Origin: Branchiostoma floridae
Taxonomy: Eukaryota > Chordata > Leptocardii > Amphioxiformes > Branchiostomatidae
Length of the DNA: 64,000 nucleotides
Direction: 5' to 3'
Assembly: GCF_000003815.2 (NCBI RefSeq)
Contig: NC_049982.1
Coordinates: 3,274,663-3,338,662 of the forward strand
Position 1 is the first letter of the stretch; each line of letters begins with the position of its first letter. The notes beneath the pieces were generated by a model. That model was given only the letters and a program-made list of their open reading frames with translations, was not told the DNA's origin and ran no database searches. This document shows, one piece after another, positions 11,701 to 23,000 of the stretch. The position numbers and the translations under genes are program-made.

Positions 11701-14060
11701 AGCGGTTACTACGGAGGATGGTACTCAGGCTATACATTTTCTGGTGCGAGTGTCTGATCGTGCGTTTGTATGTGTGAAGTTGTTAATAAATATGTAATAT
11801 TTTGTATGTTGGAAGGTATTGTAAAACGAAGAATCAAGTAGATCATACTTCCTATACGACCGCATTTACTTTATTTGTATCGACCTCTAATAACCTTTGA
11901 CCCATTGCTGACGTCACACGCGCATTAAGTCACATGTTCTGAGCGATTGCGTCAGACCACTGAAGAAGACTTAGTCAATCGAAAACTCGGTTTGTCAAAT
12001 CTTTTAGTTGAAGAACATTAAAATGTTTTATCATGGCATTCGACTTGGTTTGAGATGTAATCAAAAAGCGACAGAGGTTTGAGATGAAATATGTAGAGGG
12101 TAACTTAAAAAGTAGTGTACGAAGTTACCCACCTTCTGCCGTCAGCGCCGGTGTAGATGCGGTTGCCCTGCGCGTCCACGATGAAGCGCTCCGTAGTTGT
12201 GGTACTCTGGGGGGAACAAAAGGTGAATGAACAGCAGGTTTCATTCTGAAGCAGTGAGGTTTGACATGCTTAACAAGATATAAAATAACGTAATGGTGAC
12301 TTTCCCATGGTGACGTGTTAGATACGGTTTCCGGACCACTTACGGTTCCCATGGTGACGTGTTAGATACGATTTCCGGACTACTTACCGTTCCCATGGTG
12401 ATGTAGATGCGGTTTCCGGACTACTTACCGTTCCGGTGGTGATGTAGATACGATTTCCGGACTACTTACCGTTCCCGTGGTGATGTAGATGCGGTTTCCG
12501 GAGGCGTCTTGCCTGTAGCGCCGCCCGTCTTCCCCGATGTAGATCCGGTTTCCGTCGGAGTCGACGTAGTAGCGCTCCGTGGTGGTTATCGTGGCGGTCG
12601 TTATGTAGATGATGTTACCCTGTAGTTCATGCGGCAAAACGGTCAGCCACTTGTGCCTTTCAGTCATATTTACGACTAGAGCGGACCGCTCATCAGTCTA
12701 TAACTAATTTTCGTCAATTGGTAACTAATTAACACTAATTATTCCTCTGTCCATAATCAATAAATTAGCGTCCACTACAGGGCCCTCACAACCTCTAAGA
12801 CACTGGGTAACAAAGTTCTCAGTACACACACAACCAAAGTTACCTTGTAAACGCCGGCTGTGTTTAACTCTGTAGTTGTGTACAAATAAATTTGTTACAG
12901 GTTATGTTATAACTAACCATGATTTTGCAACTGTTCGTGTCTTACTAACAACAATATGAATTTTTGCATTATCATGATGCTGTCTTACATTTGTAATTGA
13001 AATGTTTTTTTTTGTTTTTGTACCTGCTCCATCGGATATGTCGTCGACCGTTCAGCGATTTGGAAATTACCGTTTCTAATTGCATCGACCGTTTCAAATA
13101 GCAACGACTATTTCAAACGACACCGACCGTTTTAAATGTCATCGATCGATAGAAATTGCATCGACTGTTTACGATACGGAAATGGCAGCGGCTGGCCTTG
13201 CATAAGAGGATAGCAGGTAAAGGTCAAATTAATTGTACCCTAATAGTAGTACGTCAAACTACCCGATGAGCCTGTCATGAGGGGTTGCTTAGTTACCTGC
13301 TCGTCATGAGGGGTTGCTAAGTTACCTGCTCGTCATGAGGGGTTGCTAGGTTACCTGCTCGTCATGAGGGGTTGCTAAGTTACCTGCTCGTCATGAGGGG
13401 TTGCTAGGTTACCTGCTTGTCATGGGGGGTTGCTAGGTTACCTGCTCGTCATGAGGGCTTGCTAGGTTACCTGCTCGTCATGAAGGGTTGCTAAGTTACC
13501 TGCTCGTCATGAGGGGTTGTTAAGTTACCTGCTCGTCATGAGGGGTTGCTAGGTTACCTGCTCGTCATGAGGGGTTGCTAGGTTACCTGCTTGTCATGGG
13601 GGGTTGCTAAGTTACCTGCTCGTCATGAGGGGTTGCTAAGTTACCTGCTCGTCATGAGGGGTTGCTAGGTTACCTGCTCGTCATGAGGGGTTGCTAGGTT
13701 ACCTGCTCGTCATGAGGGGTTGCTAAGTTACCTGCTCGTCATGAGGGGTTGTTAAGTTACCTGCTCGTCATGAGGGGTTGCTAGGTTACCTGCTCGTCAT
13801 GAGAGGTTGCTAAGTTACCTGCTCGTCATGAGGGGTTGCTAGGTTACCTGATCGTCATGAGGGGTTGCTAAGTTACCTGCTCGTCATAGAAGTATCGCCG
13901 TCCGTCGGCCGTGGTGAAGATCTTGATGCCCTGCTCGTCGATGGTGTAGGACACGCCGCCGCCGCGGTCGTCTGTGGAGTAGGTGATCACCCCTCCGTCC
14001 GGAGTGCGCCGGTCCCCGCCCTCGCCCGTCTCCGTGTAGTCGTAGATCACCACTCCACCC
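8742..14060 (-). CDS. CREC-like gene, YD-like repeat exons (8 exons)
   Basis: Exons 14060-13877, 12619-12470, 12206-12133, 11551-11356, 10884-10676, 10293-10197, 9447-9269 and 8838-8742 join in phase to about 395 residues. The sequence is a series of units like ERFTVDSQ then GNRIYTGADGRRYRYD then xxGNIIYITT, often separated by Thr runs. GRRYRYDDQGNIIY closely resembles the YD/RHS motif (YxYDxxGxI), which forms stacked beta-hairpins in RHS proteins and teneurins; whether this is true homology is open. Exons often split a repeat at the same point (DGRR|Y or DSQ|G), pointing to growth by exon duplication. The last exon ends in a diverged unit and stop at 8742. The GTTCGT donor after 10197 is weak. 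Confidence 0.85.
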
Positions 14061-17000
14061 CTTTCCATGCAGACAAACGGGCAAACATGAGATATCCATT
14101 TCATACAGCCGTGACAGGTCCAGTCTGCTTATGTGCATCATGCAGAACACAACAAACATGAGATATCCATTTCATACAGCCGTGACAGGCCCGTCGCTTG
14201 TGTGCATCATGCAGAACACAACAAACATGAGATCTACATTTTATACAGCCGTGACAGGCCCGTCGCTTGTGTGCATCAGGGCACGACCCCACAAAGCCCT
14301 GCCCTTCTCGCTGCGGTAGCACTGGCTAGCCATTAGCCAATCACGTCGCCACGCACAGTTACGAGGCAACGGGATTGGCTGAAAACTTTGCCTCTGACAA
14401 CAAGAGGGATAGACTCTGATTGGCTGCCCCACGCAGCGAGAAGAGCAGAACGCAGGCCGGCACGATGGGATCGTCAGTTGTACAGGCGGCGGGCCTGCTA
14501 ATCTCCGTTGTTAACGGAAGGCCTACATGTAAGAATGGGTAGGGCACTGTTTTTGTAGCTTTTCTGTTGCGCTTAATCTATAGGCCATGTAGCAACTTGC
14601 TGCTCACAACTGCTACATAGATCAATATCAGTCCACTTGTACAATTTCAGCTTCAAGCACCAGCTGCAGGATGTGAGTCAGATGCGCGTGCATAGATGAA
14701 AACTGTTTCTGTCGTAAGGCCTACATGTAGGAATGAGTGGGACACTGTTTCTGTAGTTGTAACATTGACATGTATCAGTCCATTTGTCCAATTTCAGCTT
14801 CTAGCCATAGCTGTAGGTGAGTTAGTTACATAGATGAACAGAAACGAGCGCAGCCCTACCTGCCGCCGGTGGTGGTGCCGCCTGTGGTGCCCCCCGTCAC
14901 GGTGGTGGTTGTGGTGACCGTGCCGCCCCCGCCCGTGGTGACCCTCCCGCCGGTGCCCGTGCCGCCCGTGACGGTGGTGCCCGTGGTGGTGCCCCGCCCG
15001 CCGCCCGTGCCCGTGATGGTGGCGATGCTGCCGAACCCGGTGTACGTACGAGGGTTGTACGTCGCCCAGCTCCAGTTCTACACCAATGGTAATGGACAAT
15101 ACTGAACAACCATGCCCACCGGTGCTAAATGCATAATGGTAGATACCTAGTTAACAATAAGATTCACATGCTTCTTCTCTGTTTCCAAAACATGCAAAAT
15201 ATTTTTCCAATAAACGACACATAGATGATTGCATATCATAGCACTCAGAGACGGCAGACTTCACCACCTCACCAAAGTGCTTTGTGAGTAGGCCAGAATC
15301 ATCCACTCACCGGCAAACAGACACACCAAAAGTTTTCACAAAGGTTTTGGACCTTTCGGTCAATGTTAAAACGGAAATGCAGTCGAGGCTAATTTCCAAG
15401 TAGATCCTACGGTGCCACAAGATAGTATCAAAGCTGGCCAGGGAGTATAGCCGGCTAAGGGAGTCAAACGGCCTACGGGAGGTTTGATACTATACATTAC
15501 GCACCGTGGATCTGGTTGGAGATTAGTCGAGGCAAATTTGATTGCTCGACCCGCCTCCCCCTGCTTCCCCTCCCTCCCCCTGAGGATGATATAGGAGGGT
15601 TGTCCACTTCTGAAGCATGCTCGCTGGTGGCTGATGAGGCCGATGGTCTACAGCTACGAAGGACGACAAGTACATTTTCCGCAGGCTCCGCCATCCTTAC
15701 CTGCCAGTAGCCGTCGGTGAAGGATTTGTGGATGTGCCAGTACAGCAGGAAGGCGAAGGAGCAGNNNNNNNNNNNNNNNNNNNNNNNNNNNNNNNNNNNN
15801 NNNNNNNNNNNNNNNNNNNNNNNNNNNNNNNNNNNNNNNNNNNNNNNNNNNNNNNNNNNNNNNNATCGCCCCTGCCGCCGCCTGCGTCGCTCAGCACGCC
15901 CCGGTAGTACGCCTGGATCTCAGACAGGTTCAGCCGCCCGTCCTGTGGGGAAACAAGCACCGTCACCAGGAGTTACCGGACCCTACCCCCAACCCCGCCC
16001 CGGCCGCGTCGCCCCTGCCGCCGCCTGCGTCGCTCAACACGCCCCGGTAGTACGCCTGGATCTCCTGCAGGCTCAGCCGCCCGTCCTGTAGGGAAACAAA
16101 CACCGCTTACAGTCACCAGGAGTTACCGGACCCTACCCCCAACCCCGTCCCGGCCGCGTCGCCCCTGCCGCCGCCCGCGTCGCTCAGCACGCCCCGGTAG
16201 TACGCCTGGATCTCGGACAGGTTCAGCCGCCCGTCCTGTGGGGAAACAAGCACCGTCACCAGGAGTTACCGGACTCTACCCCCACCCCGCCCCGGCCCCG
16301 CCCCGGCCGCGTCGCCCCTGCCGCCGCCTGCGTCGCTCAACACGCCCCGGTAGTACGCCTGGATCTCCTGCAGGTTCAGCCGCCCGTCCTGTGGGGAAAC
16401 AAGCACCGTCACCAGGAGTTACCGGACCCTACCCCAAACCCCGCCCCGGCCGCGTCGCCCCTGCCGCCGCCTGCGTCGCTCAACACGCCCCGGTAGTACG
16501 CCTGGATCTCGGACAGGTTCAGCCGCCCGTCCTGTGGGGAAACAAGCACCGTCACCAGGAGTTACCGGACCCTACCCCAAACCCCGCCCCGGCCGCGTCG
16601 CCCCTGCCGCCGCCCGACCTACCTTCACGGCCCGGTAGTACTCTTGGATATCCTGCAAGTTCAAGCATCCACTCATACAATATCCCGCATAGAAAATACC
16701 TTGTCCTGGTTACTGTCGAACCCGAACCTGATGACCTATAACCTATGACCCACCGCGTCGGTATCTGCGTCCTGCACCATCCGTGCGGCCTGGTCCTGGT
16801 CCTGGTTACTGTCGAACCCAAACCTGATGACCTATAACCTATAACCCACCCCGTCAGTATCTGCGTCCTGCACCATCCGCGCGGCCTGGTCCTGGTTACT
16901 GTTGAACCCGAACCTGATGACCTATAACCTATGACCCACCCCGTCAGTATCTGCGTCCTGCACCATCCGTGTGGCCTGATCCTGGTTACTGTTGAACCCG

Positions 17001-20000
17001 AACCTGATGACCTATAACCTATAACCCACCCCGTCAGTATCTGCGTCCTGCACCATCCGTGCGGCCTGGTCCTGGTTGCTGTCGAACCCGAACCTGATGA
17101 CCTATAACCTATGACCCACCCCGTCAGTATCTGCGTCCTGCACCATCTGTGCGGCCTGATCCTGGTTACTGTCGAACCCAAACCTGATGACCTTTAACCT
17201 ATAACCTATAACCCACCCCGTCAGTATCTGCGTCCTGCACCATCCGTGCGGCCTGATCCTGGTTGCTGTCGAACCCAAACCTGATGACCTTTAACCTATA
17301 ACCTATAACCCACCCCGTCAGTATCCGCGTCCTGCACCATCCGTGCGGCCTGATCCTGGTTACTGTCGAACCCAAACCTGATGACCTTTAACCTATAACC
17401 TATAACCCACCCCGTCAGTATCTGCGTCCTGCACCATCCGTGCGGCCTGATCCTGGTTGCTGTCGAACCCAAACCTGATGACCTTTAACCTATAACCTAT
17501 AACCCACCCCGTCAGTATCCGCGTCCTGCACCATCCGTGCGGCCTGATCCTGGTTACTGTCGAACCCAAACCTGATGACCTTTAACCTATAACCTATAAC
17601 CCACCCCGTCAGTATCCGCGTCCTGCACCATCCGTGCGGCCTGATCCTGGTTACTGTCGAACCCAAACCTGATGACCTTTAACCTATAACCTATAACCCA
17701 CCCCGTCAGTATCCGCGTCCTGCACCATCCGTGCGGCCTGATCCTGGTTACTGTCGAACCCAAACCTGATGACCTTTAACCTATAACCTATAACCCACCC
17801 CGTCAGTATCCGCGTCCTGCACCATCCGTGCGCCCTGATCCTGGTTACTGTCGAACCCAAACCTGATGACCTTTAACCTATAACCTATAACCCACCCCGT
17901 CAGTATCTGCGTCCTGNNNNNNNNNNNNNNNNNNNNNNNNNNNNNNNNNNNNNNNNNNNNNNNNNNNNNNNNNNNNNNNNNNNNNNNNNNNNNNNNNNNN
18001 NNNNNNNNNNNNNNNNNNNNNNNNNNNNNNNNNNNNNNNNNNNNNNNNNNNNNNCCCACAGGCTGCTGCCCAAATATGGCTGTGGAAAGGGGACGTCATG
18101 AAAAAAAAATGATCAGAATAGTAAACAGTAGTACAATGAGGTCGGCTCCTTTCAGGTGGTTCTTTGGATTTTTTTTTTTACTTCACCTGACCCAAGAACA
18201 CCGTATAAGCAGACTGATCCCATAGCCCCGCCCATCTACGTCAAAACGTCGAAATGCAAAATTATAACATAAACATGTAAATATTTCCTGACATGCACAC
18301 ACTCATTGGTCTAACCGCTAATTGCCATGCTAAAAGTCTTTTAATGGCTGATGGACACATTCAGGACCCGGTGTGCACGTCTACTGTGACCATTTCCTTT
18401 CTGAAAGGTCAGGCTGAATGGCAACGCCAGTCACTGCAGTTCCTTACATGTGAACTCCATAAGACTCGCCCTAGATAGGTTTGTAAGTACTAGTGTGTTC
18501 CTTACATGTGAACTCGCTAAGAGTCACGCTAGTAAACATGCATAGTTCCTTACATGTGAACTCGCTAAGAGTCACGCTAGTAAACATGCATAGTTCCTTA
18601 CATGTGAACTCGCTAAGAGTCACGCTAGTAAACATGCATAGTTCCTTACATGTGAACTCGCTAAGAGTCACGCTAGTAAACATGCATAGTTCCTTACATG
18701 TGAACTCGCTAAGAGTCACGCTAGTAAACATGCATAGTTCCTTACATGTGAACTCGCTAAGAGTCACGCTAGTAAACATGCATAGTTCCTTACATGTGAA
18801 CTCGCTAAGAGTCACGCTAGTAAACATGCATAGTTCCTTACATGTGAACTCGCTAAGAGTCACGCTAGTAACTGTAGCTCCTTACATGTGAACTCGCTAA
18901 GAGTCACGCTAGTAAACATGCATAGTTCCTTACATGTGAACTCGCTAAGAGTCACGCTAGTAAACATGCATAGTTCCTTACATGTGAACTCGCTGAGGGA
19001 CAGCAGACCGTTGTCGTCCGTATCGTACTCGTCAACGAAGTCCTGAAAAAAGGAAACAACAGTAACAATAAGTGACATCGATTCTAAACTCTAAAATATG
19101 CTGATTTCAACCTTCATTACTGACAGAAACTGTCAATGAACCCATATATAACTTGATATGACCCTGTTTGAATGCCTTCCTCCTTGTTGGACTGCCCAGA
19201 TGATATGCTGTCTTTGTTCTTGTGCCTTTCTTGTTACTGTGCCTTCATTGCCTTCAGAGTTTGTTTTTTTTTCTGATGCCGTAAATTTCGGTGGGGTGAT
19301 GAAGGTTACATATCCAGGTCATGGAGTAATCATTACCAAAGTTGGTAGACAAGAAACTGGTTACATTTGGTAAAACGTACATAACTTTTGCAGCTGTTGA
19401 GTATATCTATATCTACATGTTTCTGCAAGGGCAAAACCCGCGCGGGGCATTACGCCTAACGAAGTATGGTGTTGCCCTGATGCTGTCGGTTGTGGTGCAG
19501 CAAATTAAAAAAAAAAACGATGGTCCATAAGAAAAATAAATAAACGTGAGTGAGGTGATTCTTTATTGTCAGTCTGGGCCTGGTACTAGAGATTTGTGGT
19601 GCTTGGCAACAGTGGCTTCAAACTGTTCTGTCGACTTTTTAGGCACGATCTACACACAGTTTTTCCCGATATCCTCTCGCCGACAGCTTTTTTTCATCGT
19701 CTAGATGGAACTACTATATCACCAATACGATATCGGGAAAATTTCTCCGGAAAGGTCCGGACCATTCGTACGAATACTACGATACCTTACCGATAGCTTA
19801 GCAGGGGTCCCCGATAGCTTAGCAGGGGTCCCCGACAGCTTCGCGCGCGCGTGTAGATGCTTCCCGACTTCGGGAAGGCTCATTAGCATATAACGCTATG
19901 TGGAAAATCACGCTATATGTTTATGACTGCAAGCGCCATGGGTGTCCGGCCCCCTACGTTCTAGATCCCTCCCGACATCTCCACAGATATCGGTAAAAAC

Positions 20001-23000
20001 TGTGTAGCCTCTACCGCATAATTAAAACAGAAACGCAGTGATGAGCACGTTTGGGCTGATCCGAGCTTACCTCTACCACTGTCTCGTACATGAAGTCGAA
20101 GTCGGCAGGGTACAGGTAAGCCGCGAACTCGTCCTTAGAGAGGAACCCGTCAGCGTCCCGGTCCGCCCGCTTCCAGCGCCGCTCGTCCCGCGCCATCATT
20201 TTCAGGTACGTCTGACAAGTCGGGTCCAGCTCGCTCTCGGGCCGCCCTGCAACGGAGAAAACCTGCACTTAACTTTACGTCCGTTAGGGGGCGGTTCTAC
20301 ACGAGTTACGTCTGGCAGGTCGGGTCCAGCTCGCTCTCGGGCCTTCCTGCAACGGAGAAAACCTGCACTTTACTTAACGTCCATTAGGGGGCGGTTCTGT
20401 CCGGTCCGCCCGCTTCCAGCGCCGCTCGTCTCGCGCCATCATCTTCAGGTACGTCTGACAAGTCGGGTCCAGCTCGCTCTCGGGCCGCCCTGCAACGGAG
20501 AAAACCTGCACTTTACTTCACGTCCGTTAGGGGGCGGTTCTGCACCAGGTACGTCTGGCAGGTCGGGTCCAAGTCGTTCTCGGACCTTCCTGGAATAATA
20601 TTACTAATAATGGAGTAAACATGCACTTTACTTCACGTCCGTTAGGGGGCGGTTCTGCACGAGTTACGTCTGGCAAGTCGGGTCCAACTCGTTCTCGGAC
20701 CTTCCTGCAATGGAGAAAAGAATCTGTACTTTACTTAACGCCCGCTAGGGAGCGGCTCTGCGCAATATACGTGCTGAAAGTGTCCGCGCCAACTTTGGAA
20801 GGTTTCTCCAAGCCGTAAAGCCGAAAGCTCAAAGGTGAAAAGCTGAAAGCTTGAATTGGTCTGAAACCGACGGAATTTGGCAGTTCTGGCAAATTAGTCC
20901 CTAGTACAATCCTCTCCGGACTAAAAGCTGTCACAACTCGGTAAGCAGGTCGCAGGAAAGGTCCTACGGGCTACTGCGGGAAAACTCCTGTTACAGGGCA
21001 CTCACCTTGTTTTGGGCGATTTCCAACATCCATTCGGCCTTAAAGGGAATCTAATTGGGATTTACTCCAAATCCCGGGCTTAATGCAAAATATGAGGGTG
21101 TGCATGGGGGAGGGTCATGATGGTAAAGCTTAACGGTAAATTGACGCGCGTCCCAGACACTCTGTTATGGATTCGTGTATCCAGTAGACTGTGAACAGCG
21201 ACACAACCGGACGTTTCGTAGTGACTTTTGGGCAGTAAGTGACTGGAACAAGCTACAAACACACATTATCACTGCTTCAGCACTCACCAGCTTCAAGATG
21301 GGGTTGGTCCACCCCATGTCCCAGACGTAAGTCAGTATGCGGCCTTGTATATAGTCACACAGAAACCTTCTTTTTTTTTTGGTTTTGTTCGCTGCACTTT
21401 GCACTTCATTTTTTTCCGTTATAGCTCCACCTCACGCCACCGGCCGCACGGTACCAGCACCTCATCTGAACGTGATACCCTTACAGAGGGTTTTGTTCAG
21501 TAAGTGATTGAGATTGAGATCTTCGGTGGCAGAATCCGGCCAAGGGCGAACGCAGGACCGCCTTGGCCGGCAGTTACGGTGTTGCCACCGGAGATCTGCT
21601 TGAATATTATCTTTATCTTTATTCAAGTTGTAACAAAACAACACAATGTAGGCACTAGGCAGCGAGACTGGTATCGTGGCCACCGACATATAAATATACA
21701 ATACAAAATGAACATGTATATATACAAGTAATAAAATAGGAAAATTATTACAATAAAAGCAGGTAAAGCTAACACTTGTGCATGACTAGCTAAAGATTTA
21801 TTACTATATGTCCTGCTAAACAATGGAGAAGCTGCAGTTTTGTTGGCAGACGGCAGAGGGAGACACGTCATTAACGAAAGAGGAGTTAGACGCGGAGTTA
21901 AATGTCCCACTTTCTTGACGCTAAGCGGAAAAACGATCTCACCTTGTACGGAGTTATAGGTCTGTAGCCGCATGTCCCAGCTCAGCCGGCCCGCGCCATT
22001 GACGTCATACAGGCCCCACACCCTGTCCACCTCGTCATCCAGCTGCCGACCAATCACAGCGCCGAACCAGGCGGCCAGCTCCTCCTCCGAGCAGACGCCG
22101 TCCCCGTCCCGGTCCATGATCCCGTACACGACCCTGTAGGGTAAGGGTTAGGTTGGTTAGTTAGATCAAGGAGGTTAAAAAAAACACTGGTTAGATCCTT
22201 TACCTAAATCTAAACCTGACACTAACACTAGCCCAAACCTAACCCTAACTCTAACCTTACCCCGTCCCGGTCCATGACCCCGTACACAACCCTGCACGGT
22301 TAATGTTCAGGTTAGCCACATCCACTACCTAAATCTAACCCTAACCCAAGTGTAACCCTAACCCTGCATTTACCCGTACCTAATCCAAGCCCTAGCACCA
22401 ACTCTAATTTTACCCTTACCCCGTCCCGTACACAACTTTGCACGATAATGGTCAGGTTGGTCATCCCCATTACCTAAATCTAAACCTAAGACTAACACTA
22501 GAAAAGATACTAACCCAAACCTAGCCCTAATCCTAAACTCCAAGCAGCTGCCAGATTTTTAAAAAATACCTTTCCTCACAACCTAAGACCTAAGTGTCTC
22601 TCTATTGGAATAATTATCTTCATTGTGTAGTATATATGCACTTGAATCTATTTTAGATGGAAGGATGCCTACAGAATCTATTATAGGTGTGTTTTCGGTC
22701 AATTCTGAGACTTGATGGCCTGGGGCCAATCAGGAACTCACCCGATTCTCCTGATGGCTTCGCTCTGTGTGAGCGAGTCGTCGACGTCACGTCCGGTCAG
22801 GATGGGGCAGCGCGCACTTCCGGGAGCGCCGAAGGGGCGGATCTGCCTGCCCACCCTGCTGGGAGCGGAGGAGTCACTCCCTTCCTCCGGAGCAACGGAG
22901 TCACTCTCCTCCTCCTCATCGGAAGTTTCCTCTTCTTCTTCAGAGTCTTCCTCACTGCCATCGTCCTCCTCATCTTCAGGGTCCTCCTCATCTTCCTCCC

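Noticed and set aside
15717-16741. Plus-strand Pro/Arg-rich frames over the GC-rich array
   Set aside because: Antisense shadow of repeated exon copies of the CREC-like gene.
16552-17181. 209-codon minus-strand frame with repeated WVIGYRSSGSGSTVTR
   Set aside because: It is the wrong frame of the EF-hand exon array; the frame reading DQAARMVQDADTDG matches the CREC family.
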